Source: Litomosoides sigmodontis (taxonomy: Eukaryota; Nematoda; Chromadorea; Rhabditida; Onchocercidae). From it: 64,000 nt of DNA. The notes beneath the pieces were generated by a model. That model saw only the letters and a program-made list of their open reading frames with translations, ran no database searches and had not been told where the DNA came from. The position numbers and the translations under genes are program-made. Shown here one piece after another: positions 11,338-23,098 of the stretch. The DNA lies in assembly GCA_963070105.1 (NCBI GenBank), contig OY718803.1, positions 5,748,507 through 5,812,506 of the forward strand. The letters are read 5' to 3'. Numbering within the stretch: the stretch's first letter is position 1; each line of letters opens with the position of its first letter.

Positions 11338-14300
11338 TTAGTATCGTCCACTTTGCATTGCGTGACTCATTGCTTGTGTAGTAGCTGCCGATGCAGCTGC
11401 ACGAGCTGCTCCTGATACAGCCTAAATTGAATAGAAATTGTGTGAGAATTACCCATTTCTACTTTTTCATTAGAATTTCCGATTCCCGAAAAAGAAACGT
11501 TCGTGAGTCTAAACAACCAATTATTCGTGATCTACATATGATTTAATAATGTTTGCAGTTCCATTATTTCAAACGAATTTGAATACGCTAACAAAAAATC
11601 ATTTAACTCATGATTATTCAGTTCCGCTTAAATTCCTGAAGAAACTAGTTCGCTTGCATCAAAATATGAAAAAATATTCCTAAAATATCCATGTCCATGT
11701 AACACAAATGTTATGAATGTTCTGATATCTCTTAAACTAAATTCTTTAGCACCTGCCAAAAAAGACATTTAATACATAAAACCAATGACCTGTTGAACGT
11801 TTCGGTCGGCCATAACACCATCAGAGAATTCTTTCCGCGCTTTGTCCAAACTGAAACCAGCACCATGATAGAAGCGATGAACTCTGAACAATGCAAACAC
11901 CATTCCGGCAAATGCAACCGTGAATGCAGTCGCCGATATAATCATTATCAGGGATGCGAGTATGCTCTGGCTGAAATGACTCATCTTAACAGCACCACAA
12001 AAAAAGAAGGTGAATATTACATCCTCATTTTTTTCCAAACATAGCACTCACAATGCGTACAATATCAGCAATAAATCGCATTTGAATCAATCTTTAGTCT
12101 CACAGATAGGTATTATATCATGAACTATAAACAGATATAGCGTTTCCCATATCTCATATTAACTTGTGGAAAAAATTCATTCCAAGAAACATTATGGATC
12201 AAAACGGAGTACTACGAAAGAAAAACCAAAACACGAAAATTTACTGGAACGTGTTAATAGCATTGATCCAACCACAGGCGTATTGCGACAAGCCAAGAGC
12301 TTGTACCAGAGTGAATATTAAATGAAAGAAAAGGACAAAGAAAAACAGCATGAAGTTAAACGAGCTGTCATTCCTGAAACGAGATAAAATCTTAAAATTC
12401 TGATGGGAAAGCTATATACTTCATATAAGTTTTCTCTGCATTTTTTAGGAATTTTTCATTTATTTAAAACGAACTTTCGTTTGCCTTATTTCACATTGAA
12501 TGTCTGTAATTGTTCCAAATAAAAAATATGACAAAAAAAAAATATAACCTGAATGCTTTGTATACAGGACGAAACCAGAACAGAAACGAACATGAGGAAA
12601 GCAACAACACCTGTATAATAGCAAGAACGAAGATGCCAACAGGTCCATTACCAAGAATAACGTAAAAAAAGGAGGCAATGACGTTAATTGCCAAGGCCAA
12701 TACATAAGTCAAGAAAACATAATAAATTAAAGTAACCGTGCGCTGAAACTGTACCGGAATCTCTACTTCGATATCCTGAAATGAAAGTTTGTCTCATTTT
12801 ATCACTCTATGTAGAAGAAAAGTGAAAAAAATGTGCAAATGAAGGAGATTCTTACGCATAATTTTACAAAACATTAACTTTTAAGGATTAATATCCATTC
12901 AATAAATAAGCCATAGAGAACTGAAGTTCTTTTCTATTTGTAATAACTGAAATAATATTGCAATGCAGGAAAAAGAGATGCTCCACAGTTTCTTAAACAT
13001 TCAGAGAAACAAACCTGGTAAAAACACGGCTGTATTGGGATAAAAGATGGGAGTGGTGGCCAATTGTGAGGCCGTGTGTTCCCTGTGGAAGCACCAATTT
13101 GCCGCTGCCGTTCTAATTCTTGCTCTCTCCTACGCAATTCTTGCGCTTTTCGTTCCAATTCCTCTTGACGTCGAAAGAGCTCATCATTACTCATTATTGG
13201 TGCAGATACTCTCGCCGAAGTTGCTCCGGCTCCAGGCTGAAACTCAAAACATCACTCAAACAGTTACTAACTCGAAACTAGAAGCTTAATGTAATCAGCA
13301 ATTGAAATTCATTTATTTTTGATCTTCTTTGCAAATCAGTTGTTCATCAATTTTCATATTTTCTGTTATAACTTTAGTGTACCATTTCGAGATGGGATTA
13401 AACTTTTTCACTACGATTTCCCCAATGCAATTTTTTATTGCTTGAGTCACTAGATCAAATTTAAGCAATTTATGATCCAAATCAGGATTAATTAAAAACC
13501 AAGGTTTTTTTACTTGTATTATAAAATTCCTACGAATAAATAATGAAGCTGGGGGTTAACGAGAAGAGAAAGTTCATGGCGGCAAACTACGTGTTGCGTA
13601 TCTGAAAAATGTCATATATTTTTGCTTTATTTCCTCGTTACTCCACTTTTCAGATCTTGTTTTGTACACAATATGCGTTACATAAACGTTGTCAATATCG
13701 GCAGATTAGCTATACTTCAAATTTCTATATCCAAATAGAAATTTCTGGAAAATATTTGGGCGTTCAGGTCACACAAAAGGGAATGCCCAGAATTAAGTAC
13801 TTTCCCTCTACAATGCTTCACTCATTCAGGTAACTGTAAATATAAATGAAAAGTTTTCGTACAATTTAAAATGTTGGAAAAATTACAACACTCTTACTTT
13901 AAGCATTAACCCTTTTCCACAAATTTCATAAAGTGTTCCTGCACCGATGGAAAAAGAAGCAGTGTTAAGAAAATTTCACGGATAAAGAAGAAAAACGAGA
14001 AAAAGAGGGACATAAAAATAGGACCATTGCACAAACCATCGATTAATCAATAACTCATGCGCTGAGAAAAGATCCAAATTAAATGGAATTTGAGCACATT
14101 TTATTTAAATTGTACTAAATGCCCAAGAAGTCAAACCAACTACGAACTGCGAAAATTTTCTACAGTGAACTGGATGGAGAAACGGGGACAGAAAATATGA
14201 TCCATTTAGAAATCTCTTTAAAAGTTTCACTTAGGAAGCCGCTTACAATTATTAACAACATAAGCAAACAAAAGACGACAAAAACAACAGAAAAATTAAA

Positions 14301-15164
14301 CAACAAGGACAACGTTATGTACCATGATAAACAGTTTTCGGCTTGTAGTTACCAGTTCGCTGTCAATCTGCACAGATTTAATGGACGGTATACATTTCTT
14401 CGGAAAAATTACGGAACGAAAAATATGTACTAATAACATCTCTCATTCGGAATTCCAGTTATTTAGTCATTTCATTCTTGTTAAACATTACCTGCGCAAA
14501 TGATTAAAATAGCACAATCTGCTTGATTCTACAGCAACACTTTGTTCAAGCCCATTAGTTTCACTCAGCTGTTTTAATCTGTGAACAACAAACATAATCA
14601 CACAGACTTTTTGAAGATTAAACAGCACTGTCGTAAAAATAATAATACTGAAATATGAAGTCGAGAACACAACACACTTTTGAGTTAAATGAATGCTTAG
14701 TTTACCTGTGTGGGAGGTCTCGAAGGAATAGACTGAGCATTTCGAGCAAATGGATTGAAATCTTCATTGGGATCTGTCGTGCCTTGGCCAACTGCTTGCT
14801 GCACACTTGGATCCTAAGCAGACGCTTTTTGGTAACCACTGTTATCAAACGGTGATTTAATAGCACTAAACCGTCATAAGCCAACAAAACTGTAGTTTCT
14901 TTTTAAATAAAACCCACTACTTTACTATGATATGAATTCAACGAAGTACATAAAAACATTGCATAAAATGTACTGTTAAAATTTCTATTTGTGCTTCTCA
15001 CACAAAAAAAAAGAACGATGAACTAACTACCACATCCTAAGTTTCTACTAACCTGAAATTATACAAAAATTAATCAATCAAATTTTTCACGCGCCTACAA
15101 GTTTGAAGTTTTGTCAACATACCGCAAATGGATCCGCAAATGGATTCGAATTCAAACCTGCCAT
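11338..15164 (-). CDS. scm-1: Secretory carrier-associated membrane protein (SCAMP), 7 exons
   Basis: SCAMPs are four-span proteins of recycling endosomes, trans-Golgi and secretory vesicles that act in membrane trafficking. Exons: 15164-15123, 14813-14706, 13236-13015, 12775-12549, 12373-12245, 11970-11790, 11421-11338, giving 330 residues, typical for the family. The N-terminus has NPF-type EH-domain ligands (NPFADPFA at residue 8, NPFAR near 33). A coiled coil follows (about 68-97, repeated [14 protein letters not shown]). Next is the conserved [12 protein letters not shown] linker before four hydrophobic segments at about 138-162, 165-190, 207-228 and 245-271. [11 protein letters not shown] and the Ala-rich tail ending AMQSGRY are SCAMP-like. 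Start codon ATG at 15164 begins MAGLNSNPF. The 1.47-kb intron 13237-14705 holds long open frames on the plus strand that I judge accidental. Confidence 0.93.
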
Positions 15165-16430
15165 TCGTTAGCAACCGTTCTCACTCGGTCGACCACACAC
15201 CTCTACTACAAGACGGATAAATTATTCTGCAAAGATGGTATAAACACATATTTTGTTAAATATGAGTAATTAATTATCCACCACACAGAAACAAACAAGA
15301 CACAAAAGTAATTATGAATGCACTAATGGTTACTGGTTACCACTACGGATTGTTAAGTGAGTGGGTTTACTTGCGTTACCTTTTCCATGGCTTTATTACA
15401 AATTGCCCTAACCACGCTACAGCTAAAAGCCCGGAAAAGGACTGTACAAAACCAAAGTAGCACTGAAAACCAGGGTAAAAACCAAGCGGCTTCGCGCCAC
15501 CCCGCCGCCACACCACCTCTCCATGCCAACACGGACGGCACACGTCTAACGCGTCCAAAGACGTACTCGTCGCGACATGCAAATATTTGTGTCATCATGA
15601 TATCACCGCCATGTATAATGAACAAGTCAGTCTTGTGATAAAGGTTCTATCACAGTTTTATTATGCTTAATTCTGATACATTTGTTTTAGAGTTATAAAG
15701 TCTGCTATCTCGATAGCTTTCACTTCTCACATCCGCATATTGAATGCTTAAAGTGATTTGACTCATTACTTAGAGTTCTCTCAATTTCCGGTGTGATGAA
15801 AAAAAATGTTGCGCGTAAAGATGAAGTCCTAGATGTTTTTAGATAAGAAACATTCTGCTTCATTCCCATCATTAGTGCTGTTGTATAATACCATTTTCCG
15901 GGAGTGGTTTATGGTTGAAATAATTCAATTTCGCTTTGGCTAATCTTGCTTCGGACTGCAAGTGATTTTGCAGTGGTTTTCTAGAACAACTTGAGATATG
16001 ATTGGATCAATCGTGCATTATGATATTCTGTAAGATTGTGTTTTGTTACAGTAAAGAATTGAAAGTAACAAGCAACATCATGTTTTATTTTCCAAGGAAT
16101 AAAAATGATATTCGATTGCAACGTAATTGCAAAGTTAGGAAACGAGATACGGTTGGAACAAGGAAGATTATTGAAATTTTAATTTACGGTTTAAATAATT
16201 CTACGTACTCCATTGTTTTTCATTTAAAAGAAAAGAAAAAAGTGGTACTGTGTTATTCCAACGCCCGATGGACTTTGGAGGGCGTTGATGAAAGAATAGC
16301 ACAGTGCAGTACATAGTTTATTACATGTAATTAATCTCATATCACATAGCTGTCAGAAAACAAAAGCCCGAAATTTTGACACTTGCAAATTTCATTCCAT
16401 CGTGCTTGAGCTTGGCATATGAATCAAATA
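15165..16430. other. Intergenic between SCAMP 5' end and nlp-12 3' end
   Basis: The first 500 bases (to about 15640) are more GC-rich than the surroundings, with long open frames on both strands. This is typical of a SCAMP promoter or 5' leader rather than a gene. The remainder shows nothing I can support. Confidence 0.4.
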
Positions 16431-17932
16431 TCAGTAGAAATAATCAGGTGCTTCACCCATATCTCTCTTTCCGAATTGAAGCGGTCGAAAGCTTTTTTTG
16501 CCAAACTGTAATGGTCGATAGCCATCTCGCTTACCGAACTGCAAAAATTGCATGTATAAATTTATCGCTTCCTCCTGCTGTCAATTTTTCCGGGAAGTTC
16601 AATTCTGCCGAAGAAATACGGCTTATCCTGTTTTAATGTTAAATTAAATTTGGTATGTTGCTTTAAACCAGTTTCATAGAATACTGATTTGATCCAATTC
16701 CACAGAATAGCATTTACACCCGGACCCAAGCCTATTGTTAATCAATGATTGTTACGAAGCGATGGTATTTAAATTCAGCATAACAATGCGTACAACATGT
16801 TAAATTCGCGTTCTAAAACAGTCTAAGTAAGCCTCTATCTCCTAAGCATTTGTGGATGGAAAAGCTTTCGTAAAGAACTTTCACCCGATTATTTACTCTA
16901 TCAATCCATTTGGATATGATAATTGCCTTCAAAGGAAAGAGAGAACACAACTTTGTCAATTACTGTCAGCTAACATTGGATGCTGAAAGCAAGATAAATT
17001 CGTAAACTAGGTGCTCGCCTATACGAGTTAATAAGAATACAGTACAAGTAGTAAGTAACTGTCAGAGGCGTTGTAATTGTTTGAAATTGTATGCCATCGC
17101 GTTCTGCTCATAGTCAATTCCTAGTTAATTTCCAGTCTTATGCTAAAGTGAATGAAGCAGGTCGATCTGATGGCGAATCTCGCTGACGATGTCTTTGCCA
17201 TCTCCCCTGCATTCACGTAATGCGCTACAGACTACAATGTGGTAATAATGTTAGAATAGTCTTCAACGTCACTGAACAACAACCCTCTCTCCCTTCCAGA
17301 GTTATTTCAAGAGTCCTTGTTTCCGTCCCACATTTCTGTTTTTCAACGTATTTTTCCCATCTTTCGCAGTTTTCTTCGGAGTCTTCTTTTCTAGCTTTTC
17401 TCATTTCTTTTTTAATTATTAAAAAGGATTTGGGTATAAATGGCACCACGGTTTTCGTTTGTGTTATACACAGTTTTAGCTAAGTGCGTGAGAATTCCTT
17501 GGTGGCACAAGGAATTTGCGTTATTAACTATTTTTTGAATTGAAGAAGACCGTTTGTACGTGGAGTAAATGAGACCACGAATTTAAGCAAAATTAAGGTG
17601 AGAAGTTCGCCTTCAAATGATATTTTCATATAAGTCAAACAGAACGAGATAGATGTGTTATTCTTTTTGGCAAATAACTTATCTTTTCAGGATGGAAAAA
17701 TCCGTAGACGAAATACTTTGTGAAACACTTTACAAGCTTCGATTGGATTTTTAAAATAATTATTGGATTCAATTCAGTTCAGAAAGAAAAAAGAGAGATG
17801 GAGAGAACTAACCTGCAATGGTCGATAGTCTCTGTCTTGCCTGTCGAATCGATCAGACTGTAAATTGCAATTTGCAGTGACGCTGATGAAACCAAGAATG
17901 AAAAATATTGAAGTAATCCAGCAATGAAGCAT
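16431..17932 (-). CDS. nlp-12: NLP-12-type (CCK/sulfakinin-like) neuropeptide precursor
   Basis: Two exons, 17932-17813 and 16538-16431, split by a 1274-base intron. They encode 75 residues. Residues 1-21 are a hydrophobic signal peptide (MLHCWITSIFFILGFISVTA). The precursor then contains three RPLQFG units: DYRPLQFG-KR (residues 35-44), DGYRPLQFG-KK, and SFRPLQFG-KR. The tail is acidic and ends DYFY. The Gly-dibasic ends predict C-terminal amidation. DYRPLQF-amide and DGYRPLQF-amide are the known C. elegans NLP-12 peptides, ligands of the CKR receptors that modulate locomotion and digestive secretion. The intron falls between Gln and Phe of the first peptide (phase 0), so the active C-terminus is formed only by splicing. 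The third peptide, starting Ser-Phe, is an addition to the two-peptide C. elegans pattern as I know it. The first peptide would be released at a single Arg (QDR). Confidence 0.92.
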
Positions 17933-20900
17933 TTCCTCTCTCAGCACGAGATCTTTTGACCAATAAATATAAATACCAAATATGCTGGAAAGGAGATGAG
18001 AAATGCTCTTCAATTTTTCGTTGTATTACACAATGGATGGACGGTACACTACGCGAATACGCAACAGTTAACACAATGGTAGTGGGATCTAAAAACCCTA
18101 TTATTGTAGTAATGCGGAACCTGACTGGCAGATAAATTTATTTTACGAGTCCCATGAGGAACAGATCTCATCATCAACCGTTATTTCATTAGCTCTGGAT
18201 GCCCGTCCTTGTGTCACACCTACGAAGTAACGTTACATGCAAGAGAGATAGACTAACTGCTTAACAATTGAAGCATTCACACAATCATTATTTCATTTAA
18301 TTTATTACCAGTGAATAAACAAAGCACATCGCTTGCATTTTCAATTAATTAGGAATGCAGAACCATCTGGGGTAACTTTATGCATATGAGCGTCTGATTT
18401 TATTTGAGAAATTACGAAGTGAGTGAAAAATATGATTGTTGGAGTTGCGGCTCAAGTTGCAAACGAATGCGCAAGCATTTCGCAGTAGTAGTGGCTGATG
18501 GAACAATTTCTTCTTAAAACCTAAATTTTGGTATTAAATTTGCAGATTTTTGATTTGAACGGCAATTGGCAACGCCATACAAATCAACTTTTTCTCCCCA
18601 TTTTTTCCCCCATCGTTGTAACTTTGCAGGCAAATACCGCCTGCGAAATCATTTTCATGCAAAGTAAAAAAAATATTGAATTTTAAGCGGGTGAGTCTGC
18701 TCGACTTTAACTTTAGCGTCCACAATGTGCTTCTATCGATAAGGAGCGTCACACTGCATGTGCCATTGAAGCTCCGTTTTAAGTTAATAATGAATTATAA
18801 ATTCATATTTGAGATTTAGGTGAAGGGTGAAAAGAGGCGTGAATCCAACAAACTACGCCCTCCTATCGGATATTACCTTTGAATAATGACATTGTTTTTC
18901 AATATTGCTGCTACACTCCCTTCTATTCTCCTCTCCCAGAAATGTTGAGGATGAATTAATTTCGTTCCGGTGAGATCAATCCTCGGCACACAATTCATTG
19001 CTCTCGTCCGAGCTGGCATCCATCATCATAAACATGAATGTTATATGAAAGGATGAAGAAAATCACCGATATCCCTATTTTATTATTAAATGATGTTTTT
19101 GCCTGTTTTTTCGTTTTTTTCAACCTTTAAATTTCTTGACATGAAGAAGCTTATGCTCGGAGGCTCACAGAGTGCTTAATGTATAGGAAAATTATTTATT
19201 TATAATGGCATTCTTCCTTGGAGGCATTTCTTGAAACACATCATACCCACACAGAAAGGAATTGTTATCAACAGATTTGGAATTTATCTGGGAAATGCAG
19301 AAAATTGGTACTGGTGTACCCAGTGAATGACCTGAAAAGTCAAACGTTTTATTATAATGCTTGACTCATCTTGCTTATGAAAATTGAATCGATTTGGAAA
19401 AGCTTTTAATGCACGGAGAGAAATTAATGATAGAACTTCAAAATTGCTTGTTAAGCTGAAACTGATCAGTAGTGCCCTGTAAGTTCTAGGAACCTCATCA
19501 GTAAGATTTAAAAATTACTGAAAAGTGAGATGAAATTTGAAAGTGAAGTAATGAGGAAAAATTGGATTTCATCACAATTCTCGAATGATTGGAATGATTA
19601 GTGGATTGCAGCTACCGTTAGATTGCAAACTGACCCAAATTAAAATTATTATAGCAGCACATGAGAAAATGATGCAATTAGAAATTTTAATCATGAAAAT
19701 GTACTATTATATAAAAAATTTTAGTTACTCATACATTTTAAATGAAAATAGGTCAGTTAATTTTTGATCTCTTTTACAAATGTCATTGGCCTGAGAGATT
19801 TTGCTACTTGTTTTGGACGGATATTTTTCTTGAGAAAAACCAAGCTATTTGCTGTTCACCGCTGGCTATAATTTAAGATGTAAGAAATGGGATTTCATAT
19901 ATTTGATAATCGTCCTCCGACGTTTGAAAAGGATTTAGCTGCGAACGCCGCAAACTGATGGTGTGAAAGTTAGAAAGTGCCTCGTCCTTAATATGAGCGC
20001 AAATGTGCTCTAAGCTTCATCCGGCACTTTCTGGCAAATAGTTAGAAAAACAATAAGACTCCTTTGGGATTGAGCACTCCACATTTGCAATTTGTATAGG
20101 CAAAAGTTGTCAAAACTAATTTGGCGTACAAGAAATTGGAACAAGTTTTGCCAGTTTGGATTCTTGTTGCGAGACCTCCAATATTGAACTTTAAATGCTT
20201 CCTGAATCTCCGAATTAAGGCATCAAATAAGATTCCGGTAAAACTCAGGAATCATCAGATAGTGAAAAGTGCAACAAAGACTATACCAGATTTTGTGCAA
20301 ATTCTTTCAGTTCAACCAAATCCCTATCAGTCACGTAAGGGATAGTTTTAGCAAATCTCCTCCATACGAAATTTCGGAATTGAGTTTCACTGTTCATTTC
20401 TATTAATTCATTCAATCAGCTATTTCCACTTTCTAAATCTAAACGTTTGTTATCAATTCAACAACTGCTATCAATAGAAAATTGGAAGTATTGGAAATTA
20501 CATGAGAAAATTGGAAAAAAATGAAAAATAGTTAGAGAATTGGTAAAGATACACATTTCAATTACATTCTCCTTCCATCAATGAATTTTATTTTATTGAG
20601 AAGCGATGTGAAGTATTACTTAACCCTTTACAACAACTTTAAAGAGCACGATAGAACGACAAAAACTTCTAGAATTTTTTATAACGAACGAGAAACGAAA
20701 CTCGTGACTACTCTACCTAGGACGATGATTTAATTCTGGAAATAAATAGGCCTAGAAAGAGGTTGGGATCATAAATCAGAGCAGAGCTGAATGTACTTAC
20801 TGACCATGCATTATTCACCGTAGTTGAGCGAAATTTGTCGTAGAATTTACCCGTTTATGCTTTGTTGTGGTGATTTCTCCAATATTTAAAATTCACAACT

Positions 20901-23098
20901 ACGTATGAAACGAAAAATTTTTCATATGCCATTGTAGGACACATAAATAATAAATTTATGGCACTATGTCATTTGAAATTATAGCACATTATTTAATAGT
21001 ATTAGTCATTAGCGGAAAATTAATTAAATGCAAACAGGTGACATCGTAGTTGAATTAAATCCTAAATGTCTATTTTATACGTGGAATGAAAATGTAGCGG
21101 AGGAATTCAACGGATATCCGTCAATGCTGCAACAAGCACGAGAAGAAAGAAAAAACCTAATTCAGACCACCTATTCGGCAGTGCTTGAAAAGAACTGGTT
21201 ATGTGTTAAATCATTGCAGTTAATATAAGAAATGGATTTTCGGCCTAAATGAAGCTTTGAATTCTGAAAAATTAATGACGTAAAATGAGCTTCAAGCTTG
21301 ATAAAGCAGGGTTTTTTATGTGAACCGATCTGGGCACCCTTTTTTGCAGAGTGCGGAAGGAGAGGAGATGATAACAAGCAGTAATCAGTGATTGTCGATC
21401 TTCCTTCTGATAAAAACAGTTTTGAAGGGATATTTTTCCTATTTTGTGGATAATTCTGGAAACTTAGAGGTTGAATGAATTATCAGAGGCAAACAATTAA
21501 TAAATAATTTCAATAAAGAATAATTATCCTCCGCATAACAATATGCAGGTGCTTATATAACTCAAACTGTTGTTAATTATGATCATTAAAGAATGTAGTA
21601 ACCACAAATCTTTAACTTCAGTTTTTAAACAAATTGCAAATTACGAATGTTTATAATTGCGCAGATCTGGACGGAGTAATAATTTGAACGTACTGGATCA
21701 CATTGAAAATGCAGATTTGCGACTTAAATTTAACACGCTTCAAGAACTAGTGGCACCGGATCATTTATATCAGTTCCGGTGTTAACAGCTAAGAAAGTCA
21801 AGGGACTTGCTGCATTTCAGGCAGAAATAATAAGCTGATAAACCGCGGTTAGTGGAAACTGATGTTTCAAATCTGAGGACAAGGTTCAGGTAGATCTGTC
21901 TGGGAAGGTCCGAGCTGCTAACAGTCCCCTATATGTGCTTGCTTCTTGATGACATTAGTATTTTTGATCGATACCAAAGGTTGTTCTCATACCATATGAG
22001 TGTTTTAAATGCTCCCAACACCCAGCAGACGGAAGTAGGTCCTTATTCATAAACAAATTAATGGAAACCATAATTTCAACAATCTCTTTTTCATTAACTA
22101 TTACGAGAAATAAAATTAGGAATTTGATTCATTCCAATAATCCAACGCAAAAATAAGATACTCGTTGAGATTCAAATTAATTTTATTGGCACAAGCACAA
22201 TCTAATCCTAGCAACTTCAAAAAATAGGCGATCAGGTGGGATATTCTAAGTCAAATTGCTCCAATTGCTTCATTGCAGTAAATGAATGTTGCAATTAAAA
22301 CAGTGAGATTGTAGCTTAGAGACGGGACTTTTACCAACTCATTTCGTACAATTTTGCGAAGTATAGAGACCGTGAAATCTGTTGTATTGGTTCGACAGAA
22401 CTATGATGCAATGACGCGATTAATGTACAAAATGTGGTAATTTTCATGAGGCATAAATTTTATTTTCTTTAATTTATTTTAATAATTTACTTCGTCTCCG
22501 ATCAACTCAAATACATTTAGTTGTATTTACCGCATTTTGCACATGAAGCAGAACTGTAACAGTACTACATTCAAGACCCCTTCGTACTTCATTATAACAG
22601 CATATTCAAAGAAGATTCGTTAAAAATATCTACTTAATCCCATTTGGAAATTCCTATTTAGGGGAAAATTACGTGATGTGCTCATTTGATGATGATGTCA
22701 ATTGAAGATGAACACTCCTCCAATACAACACATTTCAAAACTATTTCCTTTTCAAAGTTCACTTAAATGCTAACTATGCGCAGTTTGCTGCTACTGCTAT
22801 AAAATATGAAATGATGAGGAAAAGATGATGAGAAAAGGTTAAACGAAATTTATGTCATTTTCCGATTTTCATCAAAATGACATTAATAATTAAGCAAATA
22901 CATGGACTGTGCTATGTTTTGTTGCAAAATAACAAGCTTTTGGTACTTTCAAAGTACAAAAGAAAATTATCAACTAACCCAATCACCCACTGATCATAAC
23001 AGTCATTTTCAAACTAACTATGCATTTGAAATTTCAAAAGCAATCATTCTAATCAAACTCCAGTTCCTATTAAAAACATATCGGTACAGTTTTATAGT
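17933..23098. other. 5.2-kb gene-free region
   Basis: Lies between the nlp-12 start and the SESTD1 stop. Only short overlapping frames (60-75 codons) are present, without splice logic or family resemblance. The proximal part should hold the nlp-12 promoter and neuronal enhancers. I saw no tRNA or repeat array in it. Confidence 0.45.

Noticed and set aside
14119..14433. 104-codon ATG-started plus-strand frame
   Set aside because: Lies inside a SCAMP intron on the opposite strand, has no splice partner, is low-complexity Lys/Thr/Asn-rich, and matches no family.
15353..15638. Overlapping long frames on both strands near the SCAMP start
   Set aside because: They mirror each other in a GC-rich promoter-like segment; no splice sites or family match.
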